Numbered from the stretch's first letter, positions 15,835-24,229 are shown. The stretch is 38,094 bases of DNA from an uncultured Bacteroidia bacterium (GCA_902801625.1 CADCJI010000030.1:1-38094); one strand, 5' to 3'. Numbers and translations: made by a program. The notes: generated by a model not told the origin, from the letters alone.

Positions 15835-15930
15835 AAGTCGTTTTATCTTCGGATTGGGCAAATGGGTTAAGGCTTTTGGCCTTTGATCCGATAGCATCGA
15901 TGAACGAAGAGGAACCTGATAAAACGACTT
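15835..15930. repeat. Perfect 13-bp inverted repeat with 70-nt interior
   Basis: AAGTCGTTTTATC (15835-15847) and GATAAAACGACTT (15918-15930). The interior holds a smaller pair, TCGGAT and ATCCGA. It shares the GTCGTTTT/AAAACGAC theme with the preceding repeat (TGTCGTAAAA). It may be the ends of a very small mobile element or a cruciform. Confidence 0.7.
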
Positions 15931-16071
15931 TAAAAACGGAAAATCGAAATCGAAATGAAGAAAATCGGCGACAAATCATCGGTTTTATCGCCGATAATGT
16001 GCAATCTTACGCGAAATTCCTGATGCTCCAGGCCTCGATATATCTGCCATCAAGTCCCCCCAACCCAATAA

Positions 16072-16186
16072 TGCACTTTTTTAGTGCATAAAATAAAAAT
16101 ATTGCACTTTTTTTAGTGCATAAAATTAAAAATATTGCACTTTTTTTAGTGCACAAAACTAAAAGTATTGCACTTTTTTTAGTGCA
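16072..16186. repeat. Array of four tandem hairpins
   Basis: Four copies of TGCACT-T(5/6)-AGTGCA start at 16072, 16103, 16136 and 16169, giving periods of 31, 33 and 33 nt. The AT-rich spacers are similar to each other (TAAAATTAAAAATAT type). Each unit is a perfect 6-bp palindrome around a T-run. Two of the copies keep a CA extension at the right side (AGTGCACA). The array could be a multi-site operator, a replication or partition iteron, or a slipped-strand repeat. Confidence 0.85.
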
Positions 16187-16316
16187 CATAGACGACATCG
16201 AGTACGGCCATGGCATTTCAATTCCGTTGTGGACGTTTGGGCTGCTGTATTAAAACCCTAATTCTTCCTTAGTCTTTCTGTATTCCACAGGGCTTTCCAA
16301 ACGGCTTTGACTTCAA

Positions 16317-17987
16317 CTAAGCAAAACTCCTAATGCTCTTGCCTACGTTGATGAAATGGTCAGCCACGCGCTCGGCGTTTTGTGCCAATGAGATGTATTC
16401 GGCACCGACTTGAGGCGTACATTGTCCCGCCACAAGTCGCTTGATGTGTTGCGATTCCATGGTTTCCGTAAAGCTATCAATCTGTTCCTCAATCTGATAG
16501 GCATATTCGAGCGCCGTAAAGTCAAGGTCGTGGTAGGCTTTCATGACTTCGTGGTAAAGAGCCGTGATCTTCCGCTCCATTTCCTTGATTTCGAGCACGG
16601 CAGGCTCAGAGAATGTTTCATTTTGGGTTTGCAGGCTTTCCGCATACTCCACGATGTTTTCGGCATAGTCGCCGATGCGTTCCAGGTCGCTCACGCTTTT
16701 CACGCTGCAACTGAGGTACTTACTATCCGTTTGGCTAAGCGATTTTGCTGAAAGCGCCGCCACATAACGGATCAGTTCACTGTTTAGGAAGTTGAGTTCG
16801 TTCTCAGTTTTCTTGAACTTTTCCAAATCGCTGAAATCCAAAGTAGTAACGATATGTATGGCACGACAGAAGTTGTCGTGGGCCAATGCACCCATGTTTT
16901 CGACTTCGGCCTTCAACTGCCTGACAGCCAAAGCGGGTGTTACCAACATTGAGTCATCAAGGAAATGAAGATGAAACTTGTCGTCATGGAGCTCTTCGAC
17001 ATGGTCGGGAATGATGCGACACACCAAGCGTACCAGGCCATTGGTCAGCGGTAGTGCAACCAAGGTGGTGCAGACATTGAACACGGTATGGAACATAGCC
17101 AACTGCACCTGCGGGGCATGTGGGAACATAGCCTCAAACATCTTCCCGAAGCCCCAATCCCCTTGGGTGAAAAGATGAAGGAGCAAGGCGATAAGCAAAA
17201 ACAGCACCACACCCATCACATTGAAAAACAAATGAATGAGGGCCGTCCGTTTGGCGTTTCGGCCACTGGTCATGCCCGCCAAGATTGCCACCACGCATGA
17301 ACCGATGTTGGAACCCATCGTGAGGAAGATGCCTTGGTCGAGCGAGAGCAGTCCCGCCACCACCATGGTGATGGCGATGGACGTCAGCACCGATGACGAC
17401 TGAATGATGGCCGTGAGCAATGCACCGATGAACACAATCAGCAAGGGGTTACGGATGGTGGCCAAAAACTTTTTCACCGAATCCAAGGCGGCGAATTCAT
17501 CCATGGCGCCCGACATGATGCCGAGACCGACAAACAGCAAGCCGAAACCCGCCAGGATGCTGCCGGTTTGTTTCCACTTCTCGCGCTTCGAGAACATCAT
17601 CACGAAGGCTCCTATGCCAGCTAGGGCCGAGAAAAGCACTGTCGTGGAGATACCGTGGCCACCAAACATGCCCAAGGCCACCAGTTGCGCAGTGACCGTC
17701 GTACCGATGTTGGCGCCATAGATGACCGTGGCGGCCTGCGCGAGCGACATGATGCCCACGTTCACGAAGCCGATGACCATCACCGTCACCGCGCCTGAGC
17801 TTTGGATGGCCGCCGTGCCCACCGTGCCGACGCCCACACCGAGCCACTTGTTATTTCCCATCTTGGCAAACAGCCGCTTCAAGCCTGCACTGCTTGCACT
17901 TTCAAGACTGGTACTCAACATCTTGCAGGCCACCAAAAATACCCCGATGCCTGCGATTAGGGTTAAAATTGCGATAACGATGAGCAT
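16317..17987 (-). CDS. Na+/phosphate cotransporter with PhoU-like C-terminus
   Basis: 556 residues. Two inverted NptA/SLC34-like halves are present, each with the QSSS-type motif: IQSSGAVTVM near residue 61 and IQSSSVLTSI near 205, with about nine membrane segments. Residues about 345-556 are a helical PhoU-like domain (VTTLDFSDLEKFKKTENELNF, then SVSDLERIGDYAENIVEYAE, then NAERVADHFINVG). These NptA-PhoU fusions import phosphate with sodium, and the PhoU part probably senses or limits uptake. It is a single gene on the minus strand, lying just right of the repeat array. No Pho-box was identified. Confidence 0.92.
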   Translation of the reverse strand: MLIVIAILTLIAGIGVFLVACKMLSTSLESASSAGLKRLFAKMGNNKWLGVGVGTVGTAAIQSSGAVTVMVIGFVNVGIMSLAQAATVIYGANIGTTVTAQLVALGMFGGHGISTTVLFSALAGIGAFVMMFSKREKWKQTGSILAGFGLLFVGLGIMSGAMDEFAALDSVKKFLATIRNPLLIVFIGALLTAIIQSSSVLTSIAITMVVAGLLSLDQGIFLTMGSNIGSCVVAILAGMTSGRNAKRTALIHLFFNVMGVVLFLLIALLLHLFTQGDWGFGKMFEAMFPHAPQVQLAMFHTVFNVCTTLVALPLTNGLVRLVCRIIPDHVEELHDDKFHLHFLDDSMLVTPALAVRQLKAEVENMGALAHDNFCRAIHIVTTLDFSDLEKFKKTENELNFLNSELIRYVAALSAKSLSQTDSKYLSCSVKSVSDLERIGDYAENIVEYAESLQTQNETFSEPAVLEIKEMERKITALYHEVMKAYHDLDFTALEYAYQIEEQIDSFTETMESQHIKRLVAGQCTPQVGAEYISLAQNAERVADHFINVGKSIRSFA

Positions 17988-18001
17988 AGGCGCATATTTG
18001 A

Positions 18002-18035
18002 GAAAGCGGCCAACGATGGCTCACTGACCGCTTTC
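18002..18035. other. Inverted repeat between lipoprotein and transporter genes
   Basis: GAAAGCGG (18002-18009) and CCGCTTTC (18028-18035) with an 18-nt loop. It lies in the leader of the transporter gene and after the end of the upstream lipoprotein gene on the same strand, so it may act as a weak terminator or leader hairpin. Confidence 0.4.
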
Positions 18036-18059
18036 GTTATGAAGAAAAAGGTTGACTTC

Positions 18060-19307
18060 TTATTTGTTGTCGATATGGGTTACGTTGAAATTGCTGTCAA
18101 ATTCAATCTCAACACCATTGCTTAACTCAATTTCCCAACCGTTTGCTTTCTTTTCGATTTTGTCAATATGCTGGTTGGGGTAATTCGTGGCAACGTAGGC
18201 AGAAATCTGTTCGGGAACGAGTGCGGTAGGAACTATGCCATAAACACTCGATTCATCGCAATCGATGCTCTTCCATTCAAAGGCGAGGTTGAAGGTGATT
18301 TCCGTGCCGTCGGTCAGTTTCACCTCATATTCATCCTCGTCCACCAAAACCTTGAGGATGCCAACTTGAGGGAAATAGGTCTCTACAAAAGTGTTGATTT
18401 CTGCATAGTCAGTAGGCGTTTCGCCCCCATTCCCGCCACCATTCCCGCCGCCGTTTCCGATGACATTGAAATTGGTGTCGAACTTGATTTCCTGTCCATT
18501 CTTGAGTTCAATCTCCCAGCCGTAATGCTCTTTCTCGATTTGTTCGATCTGTTGGTTGGGGAAGTTCGTGTTTACATAGGTAGTAATCTGATCGGGAACG
18601 AGTTCTGTGGGTACGGCACTATAAATGGAGGACTCTTCACAGTCGATATGGGTCCATTCGAAGTTGAGATTGAAAGAAATCTCGGTACCGTCAGCAAGTT
18701 CCACTTCGTATTCGTCGTCTTCCGCTTTGATGCTAAGGATTTCTGTTTGAGAGAAATAGGTGCTTACAAAAGTGTTGATGTCAGGGTATTCAGCACTGTT
18801 TCCTCCCCCATTTCCGCCATTGTTGACGACATTGAAGTTGACATCAAACTTGAGATCAACATCATTGCTGAGTTCAATCTCCCAGCCATTGTTTTCTCTT
18901 TCGATTTCATCAATGTGTTGATTGGGATAGTTGGCGGTAACATAGGCTGCAATCTGTTCGGGGACAAGCGTCTCAGGCACAGCACCATAGATGGATGAAT
19001 GTTCACAGTTAACCTCAACCCATTCAAACGCTCGGGTAAAATACACCTTGGTGTTGTCGCTTAGAATCACTCGGTAATAGTGTTCGGTCTGGTTACAACT
19101 GAGGATGCTTGTTTCGGGGAAATGTGTGTTGACAAACGTGACAATGTCCGTGGCAATGTCAATCGCATTGACAGGAGCACCGTTCCCTTCGGCCTCCCAT
19201 TGGTTGTTGTTGCTGTTGTTGTTGCCTCCAGTGGGCGTTTCTTTTGTGCATGATGACACTGCCAAAGACAATGCGATGAATGCTGCAAACAATGCTAATT
19301 TCTTCAT
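18060..19307 (-). CDS. Surface lipoprotein with three PepSY-like repeats
   Basis: 415 residues. The start MKKLALFAAFIALSLAVSSC is a lipoprotein signal with C20 as lipidation site, followed by an Asn/Gly-rich linker. Three copies of a module of about 105-125 residues follow, at roughly 45-160, 170-285 and 300-415. Each has the pattern IxTFVxTxFPxxxIL, YEVxLxDGTEI, FEWxxIDCxESSIYxAVP, LVPxQIxxYVxxNxPNQxI and GWEIELxNG. Gly-Asn runs separate the modules. This pattern matches the PepSY-like (DUF2874) proteins of Bacteroidales, whose job is unknown. A role in binding or inhibiting a secreted protein is possible. No cysteine-based active site. Confidence 0.82.
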   Translation of the reverse strand: MKKLALFAAFIALSLAVSSCTKETPTGGNNNSNNNQWEAEGNGAPVNAIDIATDIVTFVNTHFPETSILSCNQTEHYYRVILSDNTKVYFTRAFEWVEVNCEHSSIYGAVPETLVPEQIAAYVTANYPNQHIDEIERENNGWEIELSNDVDLKFDVNFNVVNNGGNGGGNSAEYPDINTFVSTYFSQTEILSIKAEDDEYEVELADGTEISFNLNFEWTHIDCEESSIYSAVPTELVPDQITTYVNTNFPNQQIEQIEKEHYGWEIELKNGQEIKFDTNFNVIGNGGGNGGGNGGETPTDYAEINTFVETYFPQVGILKVLVDEDEYEVKLTDGTEITFNLAFEWKSIDCDESSVYGIVPTALVPEQISAYVATNYPNQHIDKIEKKANGWEIELSNGVEIEFDSNFNVTHIDNK

Positions 19308-19308
19308 T

Positions 19309-19743
19309 TTAGTTAGATTTTAGTTGATAAATAATTGAATTATGGGATAAAAAAAGATGGTCCGAACCGAAGTCCGCACCATCTTTTTTGTTTTTCGTGA
19401 TGATATAGTTATGGCTGTCGGCCAAGCTTTTCCATGGGGCGTAACGTCTCACCTGCCCGAGGCGCAAAGCCGCCGAGCATAGATTTTCATTCTGTTCTTC
19501 GCCTAGGGATGCAACTGGGCCAAAGTCACATTGGCATTGCAAACCATCCAATGGACTGTTGAGCAAAAACTCCGAATCCTCGTCTTCGTCAAACTCATCA
19601 CCGTCAAACGACATATTAGACAGGATTTCAGTTTGTTCCATGATGTACAAATCCTCTTGGGCCGTGCTGGTAAGGTCAAGAAGGAACAGACCCATCAGGA
19701 TGAGGGCGACGACAGAAACATATTTTCGGAAAAAGTCAATCAT
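19309..19743 (-). CDS. Small secreted or membrane-anchored protein, unknown
   Basis: 144 residues, not recognised. MIDFFRKYVSVVALILMGLFLL is a clear signal peptide or membrane anchor. It is followed by an acidic patch (FDGDEFDEDEDSEFLL) and a Cys-x-Cys (LQCQCDFGP). The size and layout resemble the many short secreted Bacteroidales proteins that precede lipoprotein genes. Its stop is 1 nt before the lipoprotein ATG at 19307, so the two look coupled. Oddly, a strong hairpin with A/T flanks (19349-19389) lies inside the last 27 codons (KKDGADFGSDHLF), so the annotated end may be read-through of a terminator. An in-frame TTG further upstream is rejected. Confidence 0.5.
   Translation of the reverse strand: MIDFFRKYVSVVALILMGLFLLDLTSTAQEDLYIMEQTEILSNMSFDGDEFDEDEDSEFLLNSPLDGLQCQCDFGPVASLGEEQNENLCSAALRLGQVRRYAPWKSLADSHNYIITKNKKDGADFGSDHLFLSHNSIIYQLKSN
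19349..19389. terminator. Bidirectional terminator-like hairpin inside a reading frame
   Basis: AAAAAAAGATGGT (19349-19361) pairs with ACCATCTTTTTT (19378-19389) around a 16-nt loop. The A-run and T-run on both sides give a U-tail on either strand. It would separate the small secreted gene from the lipoprotein gene, although the open frame continues through it. Confidence 0.75.
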
Positions 19744-19807
19744 GGCTATGTACTTGGAATAACTGATAAGCTTTGAAATTATTGTCCTTGTAGGCAAAAA
19801 AAAACCG

Positions 19808-19815
19808 TACCTTTG
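19808..19815 (+). promoter_or_regulatory. -7 promoter box of the thioesterase gene
   Basis: TACCTTTG, 16 nt before the ATG at 19832, implying a very short leader. Confidence 0.55.
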
Positions 19816-19831
19816 CCGAAAACTAGAATTT

Positions 19832-20536
19832 ATGTACAGCCTAAATTATAAAGTAACCACCAGCACCTGCGACAGCGAGGGCAAACTCAAGCTGTTTTCC
19901 GCCCTTCAAATGATGCAGGACTGTTCGGAGATGTGGATCGACAGCGAGCCACAGGTAAAAGAATATTTCGCCCGCGAGAACATGGCGCAACTGCTGGCCT
20001 CAAGGCAGGTGGAGATTATGCGTGTGCCTGATTTCAAGGAAGAACTGACCGTGACCACCTCGGTCTATGGCATGAAGCCCATGTTCGGCTTCCGTAACAC
20101 CTTCATCTATGATGCAGAAGGCAAGCCTTGCTACCGCACTTGGAGCATGGGTGCTTTTGTCGACAAAGCCAACGGCAAGCTGAAGCGTGTGGACGATGCC
20201 GTGGCCAACTCGCTGCTCATTGAGCCGCAGCTGGAGATGAACTACAAAGACCGCCGCATCATCTTGCCGAAGGGTGGGGGAGAGACCTTCGCGCCCATTC
20301 AGGTAATGCGCGCCGACATCGACTACAACCGCCATGTCAACAATGCCAACTACATCCGCATGGCGATGGAACTGTTGCCCGAGGACTTTGTTGTAAAAGG
20401 CCTTCGCGTGGAATACCGTGTGGCGGCGAAGTTTGGCGATGTACTCGTTCCAACAGTTTTTGAGATAGAAAACAGCTTCATCATCGAGCTTGCCATTGGT
20501 AGCGAGGCGAGCGCTATTGTGGAGTTTTCGGAATGA
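19832..20536 (+). CDS. Acyl-ACP thioesterase (FatA/FatB-like)
   Basis: 234 residues, two hot-dog folds. The first half contains LFSALQMMQDCSEMWIDSEP, VEIMRVPDFKEELTV, FRNTFIYDAEGKPCYRTWSMGAFVD. The second contains the catalytic-type motif ADIDYNRHVNNANYIRMA (Asn and His as in plant and bacterial acyl-ACP thioesterases), then KGLRVEYRVAAKFGD. It hydrolyses acyl-ACP to release free fatty acid in the cytoplasm. Length and residues are normal. It is a single gene. The next gene starts shortly after but has its own promoter box. Confidence 0.93.
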   Translation: MYSLNYKVTTSTCDSEGKLKLFSALQMMQDCSEMWIDSEPQVKEYFARENMAQLLASRQVEIMRVPDFKEELTVTTSVYGMKPMFGFRNTFIYDAEGKPCYRTWSMGAFVDKANGKLKRVDDAVANSLLIEPQLEMNYKDRRIILPKGGGETFAPIQVMRADIDYNRHVNNANYIRMAMELLPEDFVVKGLRVEYRVAAKFGDVLVPTVFEIENSFIIELAIGSEASAIVEFSE

Positions 20537-20550
20537 ATGAAGCTTTTTCG

Positions 20551-20558
20551 TATTTTTG
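20551..20558 (+). promoter_or_regulatory. -7 promoter box of the BspA-like gene
   Basis: TATTTTTG, 41 nt before the ATG at 20600. Confidence 0.55.
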
Positions 20559-20599
20559 TCGCCCTAACTGAAATACAACACAAGCTAAACTTAACGATC

Positions 20600-22621
20600 A
20601 TGAAAAAGTATTTACATCTGGTTTTGTTACTCTTCGTATTCGCTGGCTTCCCCAATGCGCAAAGCCCCGCATCAACCGCCAACTGGTTTGGATACATCTT
20701 GCCTCCCAGCCCGGCAGAATACAAGTATGTCTCTTTTACCATGCAGGATTTAGGGTCAGTTTCCATTGCATCGGACGAGATTCCAGCAGTATCGACTGCC
20801 ACCTTTGCAGACGGTTATGTGTGGAGTGTTAATAACGACAACGGCTATAACATTTGCAAATCAAGGTATGATGCTGCCAATGACCTTATCGAAGAACCTG
20901 AGGTGATGATTGCAAGCATTCACTATGTCAACGATATGGCTTACAATCCCGCCGACGGATTGATTTATCTCATCACAGAAGAGCACTTAAAATGCTTCAA
21001 TCCAGCTGACCCTGGCAATATCCAAGACCATGGCGTGATAGAGCACGACGGCTTCAATTTGGCTATCGACATGAATGGTAACGCTTATATGATAAGTTCT
21101 TGGGGCGAGTTTGGCATGCTGAATCTTTCCAATGCACAATTGACCGTAATCAATTCGATTGATTTGCCCATAAAAATGTCTTTCGACATGCTGACGGGCG
21201 AATTGTTTGGCGTTTATTATGGAAATTTGTATCAGCTTGACCCCAATACTGGAGTCTATACCCTGTTGGGCGCACTCCATGGTGGAGGCAACAGCTATGA
21301 TCCGACCTGCTTGTTTATGACCTACAGCTCCAATCCTTCGGAATTTACGGTCGGCGACTTGATTTATCGTGTCAATGACGACCAAGTGTCCGTAACGGTC
21401 ATAGGCCATGTCAATGGCTACGAAGCCACCGGCGATTTGATCATCCCGGAATCAGTGAGTTATGAAGGACATAATTATACCGTGACCACCATTGGCGAAA
21501 GCGCGTTCTTGTATTGCTTTTATTTGACGAACCTTTCCATTCCCAATTCAGTAACCACCATCGAAGCGAGTGCCTTTGCGTATTGCCAGAGCTTTACTGG
21601 CGATTTGGTGATTCCCAACTCCGTGACTACTGTCGGCTATGGTGCCTTCCAGTATTGCTCCGGTTATAATGGAGACTTGATTATTGGAAGTGCTGTTACT
21701 ACAATTGAGGATTATGCCTTCAATTCGTGCGACGGCATGACGGGCACATTACACATCCCGAGCGGCGTTCAGTCGATTGGTGGCAACTCCTTCGGATATT
21801 GTGCTTTTAGTGGCATTGTCGTCGACCCTGAAAACAGCGTCTATGACTCAAGAAACGACTGCAACGCCATCATCGAAACGAGTACGAACGAACTTATTAC
21901 AGGATGCAAAAACTCTGTCATTCCCAACACGGTTACATCCATCGGCTATTGCGCTTTCAGAGGCGTTCAAGGTTTGACCTCCATTGAAATCCCGAATTCA
22001 GTGACTTATATTGGAGAGAACGCCTTTGCTTTTTGCTATGACCTGACTGGCGATTTGACCATCCCGAATTCTGTAGACACAATCGATGCAGGTGCTTTTT
22101 TCTATTGCCAAGGCTTTGGCGGCATCCTGACCATAGGTGAATCCGTCACTTTTATTGGCGACCAGGCCTTCAGAAATTGCTCTGGTTTTACGGGAGCGGT
22201 CACTTTGGCCATCACGCCACCTGTCCTTGGTGACGATTTTGGTGGTTTGGTGTTCGAAAACTTCGGCTATCCCATCCTTACCGTTCCTTGCGGATGCATC
22301 GATGCCTATCGGAACTCCAGTTGGTATGAGCCATACGGACTGAATGGTTTCAATGAGTTTATCGAAGATTGCAGTGTGGTTTCGGAAACTGGCAGCATTG
22401 TTACTGCCGTTTATCCGAATCCTACGGATGGTATGATAAAAGTCGAGGCTGAAAACATGAAGAGCATCACCATCTTCAATTTGCTTGGAGAAAAAGTTTT
22501 TGAAGGCTCCGCCTATGGCGACACCTTTGAATACGACTTCAGCCATCAAGGTGTCGGAATGTACTTCATCAAGGTAAAGACCGCGAAAGGCTTTGAGACC
22601 ATAAAGATAACAGTAAGGTAA
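20600..22621 (+). CDS. BspA-like leucine-rich repeat surface protein with T9SS sorting domain
   Basis: 673 residues. A signal peptide (MKKYLHLVLLLFVFAGFPNAQ) is followed by about 220 residues with beta-propeller-like phrases (FADGYVWSVNN, DMAYNPADGLIYLITEE, IDMNGNAYMISSW). Then come about eight BspA/LRR_5 repeats of 23-25 residues (LxIPNSVTTIGxxAFxYCxxLTG) from about 255 to 560. The last 75 residues are a type IX secretion C-terminal domain (VYPNPTDGMIKVE, then FNLLGEKVFEG, then GMYFIKVKTAKGFETIKITV). It is expected on the cell surface or released, for binding host or matrix proteins. The ATG at 20600 starts the signal peptide; an upstream in-frame start is rejected. Confidence 0.93.
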   Translation: MKKYLHLVLLLFVFAGFPNAQSPASTANWFGYILPPSPAEYKYVSFTMQDLGSVSIASDEIPAVSTATFADGYVWSVNNDNGYNICKSRYDAANDLIEEPEVMIASIHYVNDMAYNPADGLIYLITEEHLKCFNPADPGNIQDHGVIEHDGFNLAIDMNGNAYMISSWGEFGMLNLSNAQLTVINSIDLPIKMSFDMLTGELFGVYYGNLYQLDPNTGVYTLLGALHGGGNSYDPTCLFMTYSSNPSEFTVGDLIYRVNDDQVSVTVIGHVNGYEATGDLIIPESVSYEGHNYTVTTIGESAFLYCFYLTNLSIPNSVTTIEASAFAYCQSFTGDLVIPNSVTTVGYGAFQYCSGYNGDLIIGSAVTTIEDYAFNSCDGMTGTLHIPSGVQSIGGNSFGYCAFSGIVVDPENSVYDSRNDCNAIIETSTNELITGCKNSVIPNTVTSIGYCAFRGVQGLTSIEIPNSVTYIGENAFAFCYDLTGDLTIPNSVDTIDAGAFFYCQGFGGILTIGESVTFIGDQAFRNCSGFTGAVTLAITPPVLGDDFGGLVFENFGYPILTVPCGCIDAYRNSSWYEPYGLNGFNEFIEDCSVVSETGSIVTAVYPNPTDGMIKVEAENMKSITIFNLLGEKVFEGSAYGDTFEYDFSHQGVGMYFIKVKTAKGFETIKITVR

Positions 22622-22650
22622 TCAATAATCTACACATATAATTTATCAAC

Positions 22651-23187
22651 ATGCCCAATCCATACAACAAACAAGAGTTGCTTGCCGCCATGGCCGACGG
22701 CTATGCCAAACTCAACGAACAGATAGCCAAGATGAGTGAGGAAGCCATATCGGCTCCCTTTGACTTTGCCGCCGACCCGAAGAAATGCGGTGTGCGCTGG
22801 CAATACGACCGCTGCCTCCGCGACCTGCTGATCCACCTCTACGAGTGGCAAGTGTTGATGCGCGAGTTCGTGAACAATATCCGAGAAGGTCACCCTCGTG
22901 ACTACCTGCCGGACGAGTACCGCAAGAACTACCACGAGATGGACAAGATGCTGGTAGAAAAGCACCAAAACACGCCTTTGGAGGAGGCCAAACGCCTGCT
23001 GCAAGAGACCCACGAGGAGATGCTCCGCCTTGCCGAGAGATTCACCGAAGAGGAACTCTTCACCAAAGGCTACTACAAAAACACCTACACCACCGACATG
23101 GCGGCCTACTTTGTGAGCGTCACTTCAAGCCCCTACGGGCAGGCTGTGAAGCTGTTGAAGACGCATCAAAAAAACCTCAAGAAATAA
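22651..23187 (+). CDS. ClbS/DfsB-family four-helix protein (DUF1706)
   Basis: 178 residues with [33 protein letters not shown], and [25 protein letters not shown], matching the ClbS/DfsB family. ClbS of colibactin producers is a cyclopropane hydrolase that protects the cell from its own genotoxin. Most homologs in gut bacteria have unknown substrates. It is a cytoplasmic four-helix bundle of DinB-like shape. It is followed after 1 nt by a DUF1905 protein and then a flavoprotein, so the three probably form a small stress or detoxification operon. Confidence 0.9.
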   Translation: MPNPYNKQELLAAMADGYAKLNEQIAKMSEEAISAPFDFAADPKKCGVRWQYDRCLRDLLIHLYEWQVLMREFVNNIREGHPRDYLPDEYRKNYHEMDKMLVEKHQNTPLEEAKRLLQETHEEMLRLAERFTEEELFTKGYYKNTYTTDMAAYFVSVTSSPYGQAVKLLKTHQKNLKK

Positions 23188-23188
23188 C

Positions 23189-23461
23189 ATGGACACAGCA
23201 ACACTATACGAATTCAATGCCATCATCATCCAAAACGAGGACATGGATGCCGCTTATGTTGAGGTGCCTTTCGACATCAAGGCGCTCTTCGGCAAAGGTC
23301 GGTTGGCGGTCCATGCCACCTTCGACGGCGTGCCATACGACGGCCAGATCGTCAAGATGGGAACGCCTTGCTTCATCATCGGCCTGCGGAAGGACATCCG
23401 CAAACAGATTGGCAAGTCTTTTGGCTACATGGTGCATGTGACATTTTGCGAACGAAAATAA
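23189..23461 (+). CDS. DUF1905-domain protein
   Basis: 90 residues: [42 protein letters not shown], then [22 protein letters not shown]. This is the whole small beta-barrel DUF1905 domain, which in other bacteria is often fused to YdeI-like or DUF1801 modules. No catalytic residues are known. It starts 1 nt after the ClbS/DfsB stop and 10 nt before the flavoprotein gene, so an operon is very likely. Confidence 0.88.
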   Translation: MDTATLYEFNAIIIQNEDMDAAYVEVPFDIKALFGKGRLAVHATFDGVPYDGQIVKMGTPCFIIGLRKDIRKQIGKSFGYMVHVTFCERK

Positions 23462-23471
23462 AACTACAACA

Positions 23472-24119
23472 ATGAAAAAGATTATCATCATCGACGGAGG
23501 CCCGCGTGCCACTTTCAACACGGCCTCAATGCTCAAGAAATTCGCTGAAGGAGCCAGTTCCGTCAGCGACGAAATCGAGGTGAAGACCATTCGCCTCTAT
23601 GCCCTCGACTACAAAGGCTGCATGTCGTGCATGGCCTGCAAAATCAAGGGCAAAGCCTCGCAAGTGTGCAAATACAAGGATGCCTTGACTCCTGTCTTGG
23701 AAGAGATTGCGCAAGCCGATGGTTTGGTATTAGGTTCGCCCAACTATTTCGGCGAGGTTACTGGCCAGATGAGGGCTTTCTTGGAGCGTTTGGCCTTCCC
23801 GTGGCTCTCTTACAACGACTACAGCATCACCGCCCTGAAGCGGATGCCCGTGGTGCTGGTGGAGACGCAAAACGGTGGCGTGGGAGGCAGCAACTGCAAT
23901 GGCTACGGCACGATGGAGCCATGCATCGCCAAAGCCCTCGGACAACCGGAGAAACTGTTTGCCAACAACACCTACCAAGTGAAGAACTACGCAATTTTTG
24001 AGTTGGGAGGATTCTCGGAGGAAGCCAAACGCAAGTATCGCGAGGAGCACTGGGAAGAAGACCTGCAAAAAGCCTTCGATGCTGGAATACGAATGGCGGA
24101 GACAATCATAAAGGCTTGA
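23472..24119 (+). CDS. NAD(P)H-dependent flavodoxin-fold reductase, iron-sulfur-flavoprotein-like
   Basis: 215 residues. The FMN loop IIIIDGGPRATFNTASML opens the protein. The cysteine stretch GCMSCMACKIKG followed by a fourth cysteine (SQVCKYKD) resembles the iron-sulfur flavoprotein (Isf) motif. DGLVLGSPNYFGEVTGQMRAFLERL is the typical WrbA/Isf central loop. Members reduce quinones, oxygen or peroxide with FMN. Whether the cysteines hold a 4Fe-4S cluster is uncertain, since the spacing before the fourth is long. Last gene of the ClbS-DUF1905 cluster. Confidence 0.87.
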   Translation: MKKIIIIDGGPRATFNTASMLKKFAEGASSVSDEIEVKTIRLYALDYKGCMSCMACKIKGKASQVCKYKDALTPVLEEIAQADGLVLGSPNYFGEVTGQMRAFLERLAFPWLSYNDYSITALKRMPVVLVETQNGGVGGSNCNGYGTMEPCIAKALGQPEKLFANNTYQVKNYAIFELGGFSEEAKRKYREEHWEEDLQKAFDAGIRMAETIIKA

Positions 24120-24229
24120 TGAGAAAGCTGTTAAAGACAATTTCTAATAATTGCTTGCAATTATAGTCTCAAATTCGATAAAACTCAAATGATCAGCAAT
24201 ATGGAAATTCTAAAATTCTGAAATTCTTG

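Larger units (their letters stand above)
15511..16316. other. Gene-poor, repeat-rich stretch (806 nt) at the right border of the restriction island
   Basis: AT-rich, without a supported gene. It holds the perfect inverted repeats 15730-15763 and 15835-15930 and the four-hairpin array 16072-16186. The short reading DDIEYGHGISIPLW followed by FGLLY and TAA (about 16188-16252) may be the tail of a decayed gene. Confidence 0.6.

Noticed and set aside
15876-16091. 71-codon open frame on the plus strand
   Set aside because: It crosses one arm of an inverted repeat and the first hairpin unit, with low-complexity charged sequence and no family signs.
16072-16186. CRISPR array
   Set aside because: The units are 17-18-nt palindromes with near-identical AT-rich spacers, not 24-47-nt repeats with unique spacers, and there are no cas genes.
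16007-16216. Minus-strand frame with a repeated KKSAIFL-type phrase
   Set aside because: The repetition comes from the tandem hairpin array; there is no start region or family match.
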